Positions 9,174-9,292 of a stretch of 9,292 nt of DNA are shown here, piece after piece. The notes below the pieces were generated by a model. It did not search any database and was not told the origin of the DNA. It was given only the letters and a program-made list of their open reading frames with translations. Numbering within the stretch: the first letter of the stretch is position 1; each line of letters begins with the position of its first letter. This DNA comes from an uncultured delta proteobacterium (GTDB lineage Bacteria > Myxococcota_A > Polyangia > Polyangiales > Ga0077539), in the NCBI GenBank assembly GCA_903860995.1, contig CAIOSS010001336.1:1-9292 (forward strand), given 5' to 3'. The translations under genes were made by a program, and so were the position numbers.

Positions 9174-9292
9174 CGCCCACGATCCCCGGCCTCGCCCTCC
9201 GAGGGGAGCACCCGACCACGTCGTCCCAGCGCGCCCAACCCGGGGCGGCAACCCCGGGGCTCCGGACGTCGGGCGCGGGGCGGTTCGGGGAC
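9158..9292. other. Non-coding 3' flank with short inverted and direct repeats
   Basis: No supported gene begins here before the window ends. Besides the hairpin at the stop codon there is CCTCG/CGAGG (9190-9204, 5-nt loop) and a 7-bp stem CCCGGGG/CCCCGGG (9239-9258, loop CGGCAA). GGAGCACCCG occurs twice, at 9160-9169 and 9205-9214. All are GC-rich and short; nothing shows a function. Confidence 0.4.

Overview
This is a very GC-rich window with GC-dominated third codon positions, so long spurious open frames run on both strands. The gene set suggests a soil-type Gram-negative, most likely Myxococcota (formerly Deltaproteobacteria): a FIST sensor beside a large soluble hybrid histidine kinase with an HPt domain, an SfsA protein, and a helical protein of unknown function whose C-terminal tail resembles tails I associate with myxobacterial hypothetical proteins. 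The taxonomic call is an inference. All seven genes read on the + strand. I see no RNA gene, mobile element or CRISPR array, and no gap between genes exceeds 300 bases.

Layout: (1) 2-616 is the 3' part of an ABC-type membrane permease, closest to PstA of the phosphate transporter. No ATPase gene follows it in the window. (2) 617-772 is a non-coding leader with a 16-bp imperfect dyad and a perfect 7-bp hairpin. (3) 773-5638 is a tight three-gene signalling unit: a FIST-domain protein, a 928-residue PAS/hybrid histidine kinase with two receivers and an HPt domain (7 nt downstream), and a receiver-GGDEF diguanylate cyclase (4-nt overlap). (4) 5729-6529 is an sfsA homologue. (5) 6606-7367 is an unrecognised helical protein, preceded by an isolated AT-rich -10-like element. 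(6) 7556-9157 is an FAD-dependent oxidoreductase fused to a Rieske 2Fe-2S domain. (7) 9158-9292 is non-coding with short inverted repeats.

The most interesting unit is 773-5638. Every phosphotransfer residue of a four-step relay can be seen: His292 and Asp581/Asp726 and His859 in the kinase, then Asp51 in the partner. The terminal element is an apparently active diguanylate cyclase without the usual product-inhibition site. With a FIST protein encoded first, the simplest reading is a cytoplasmic ligand-sensing relay that controls cyclic di-GMP. The other genes look like ordinary neighbours with no evident link to it.
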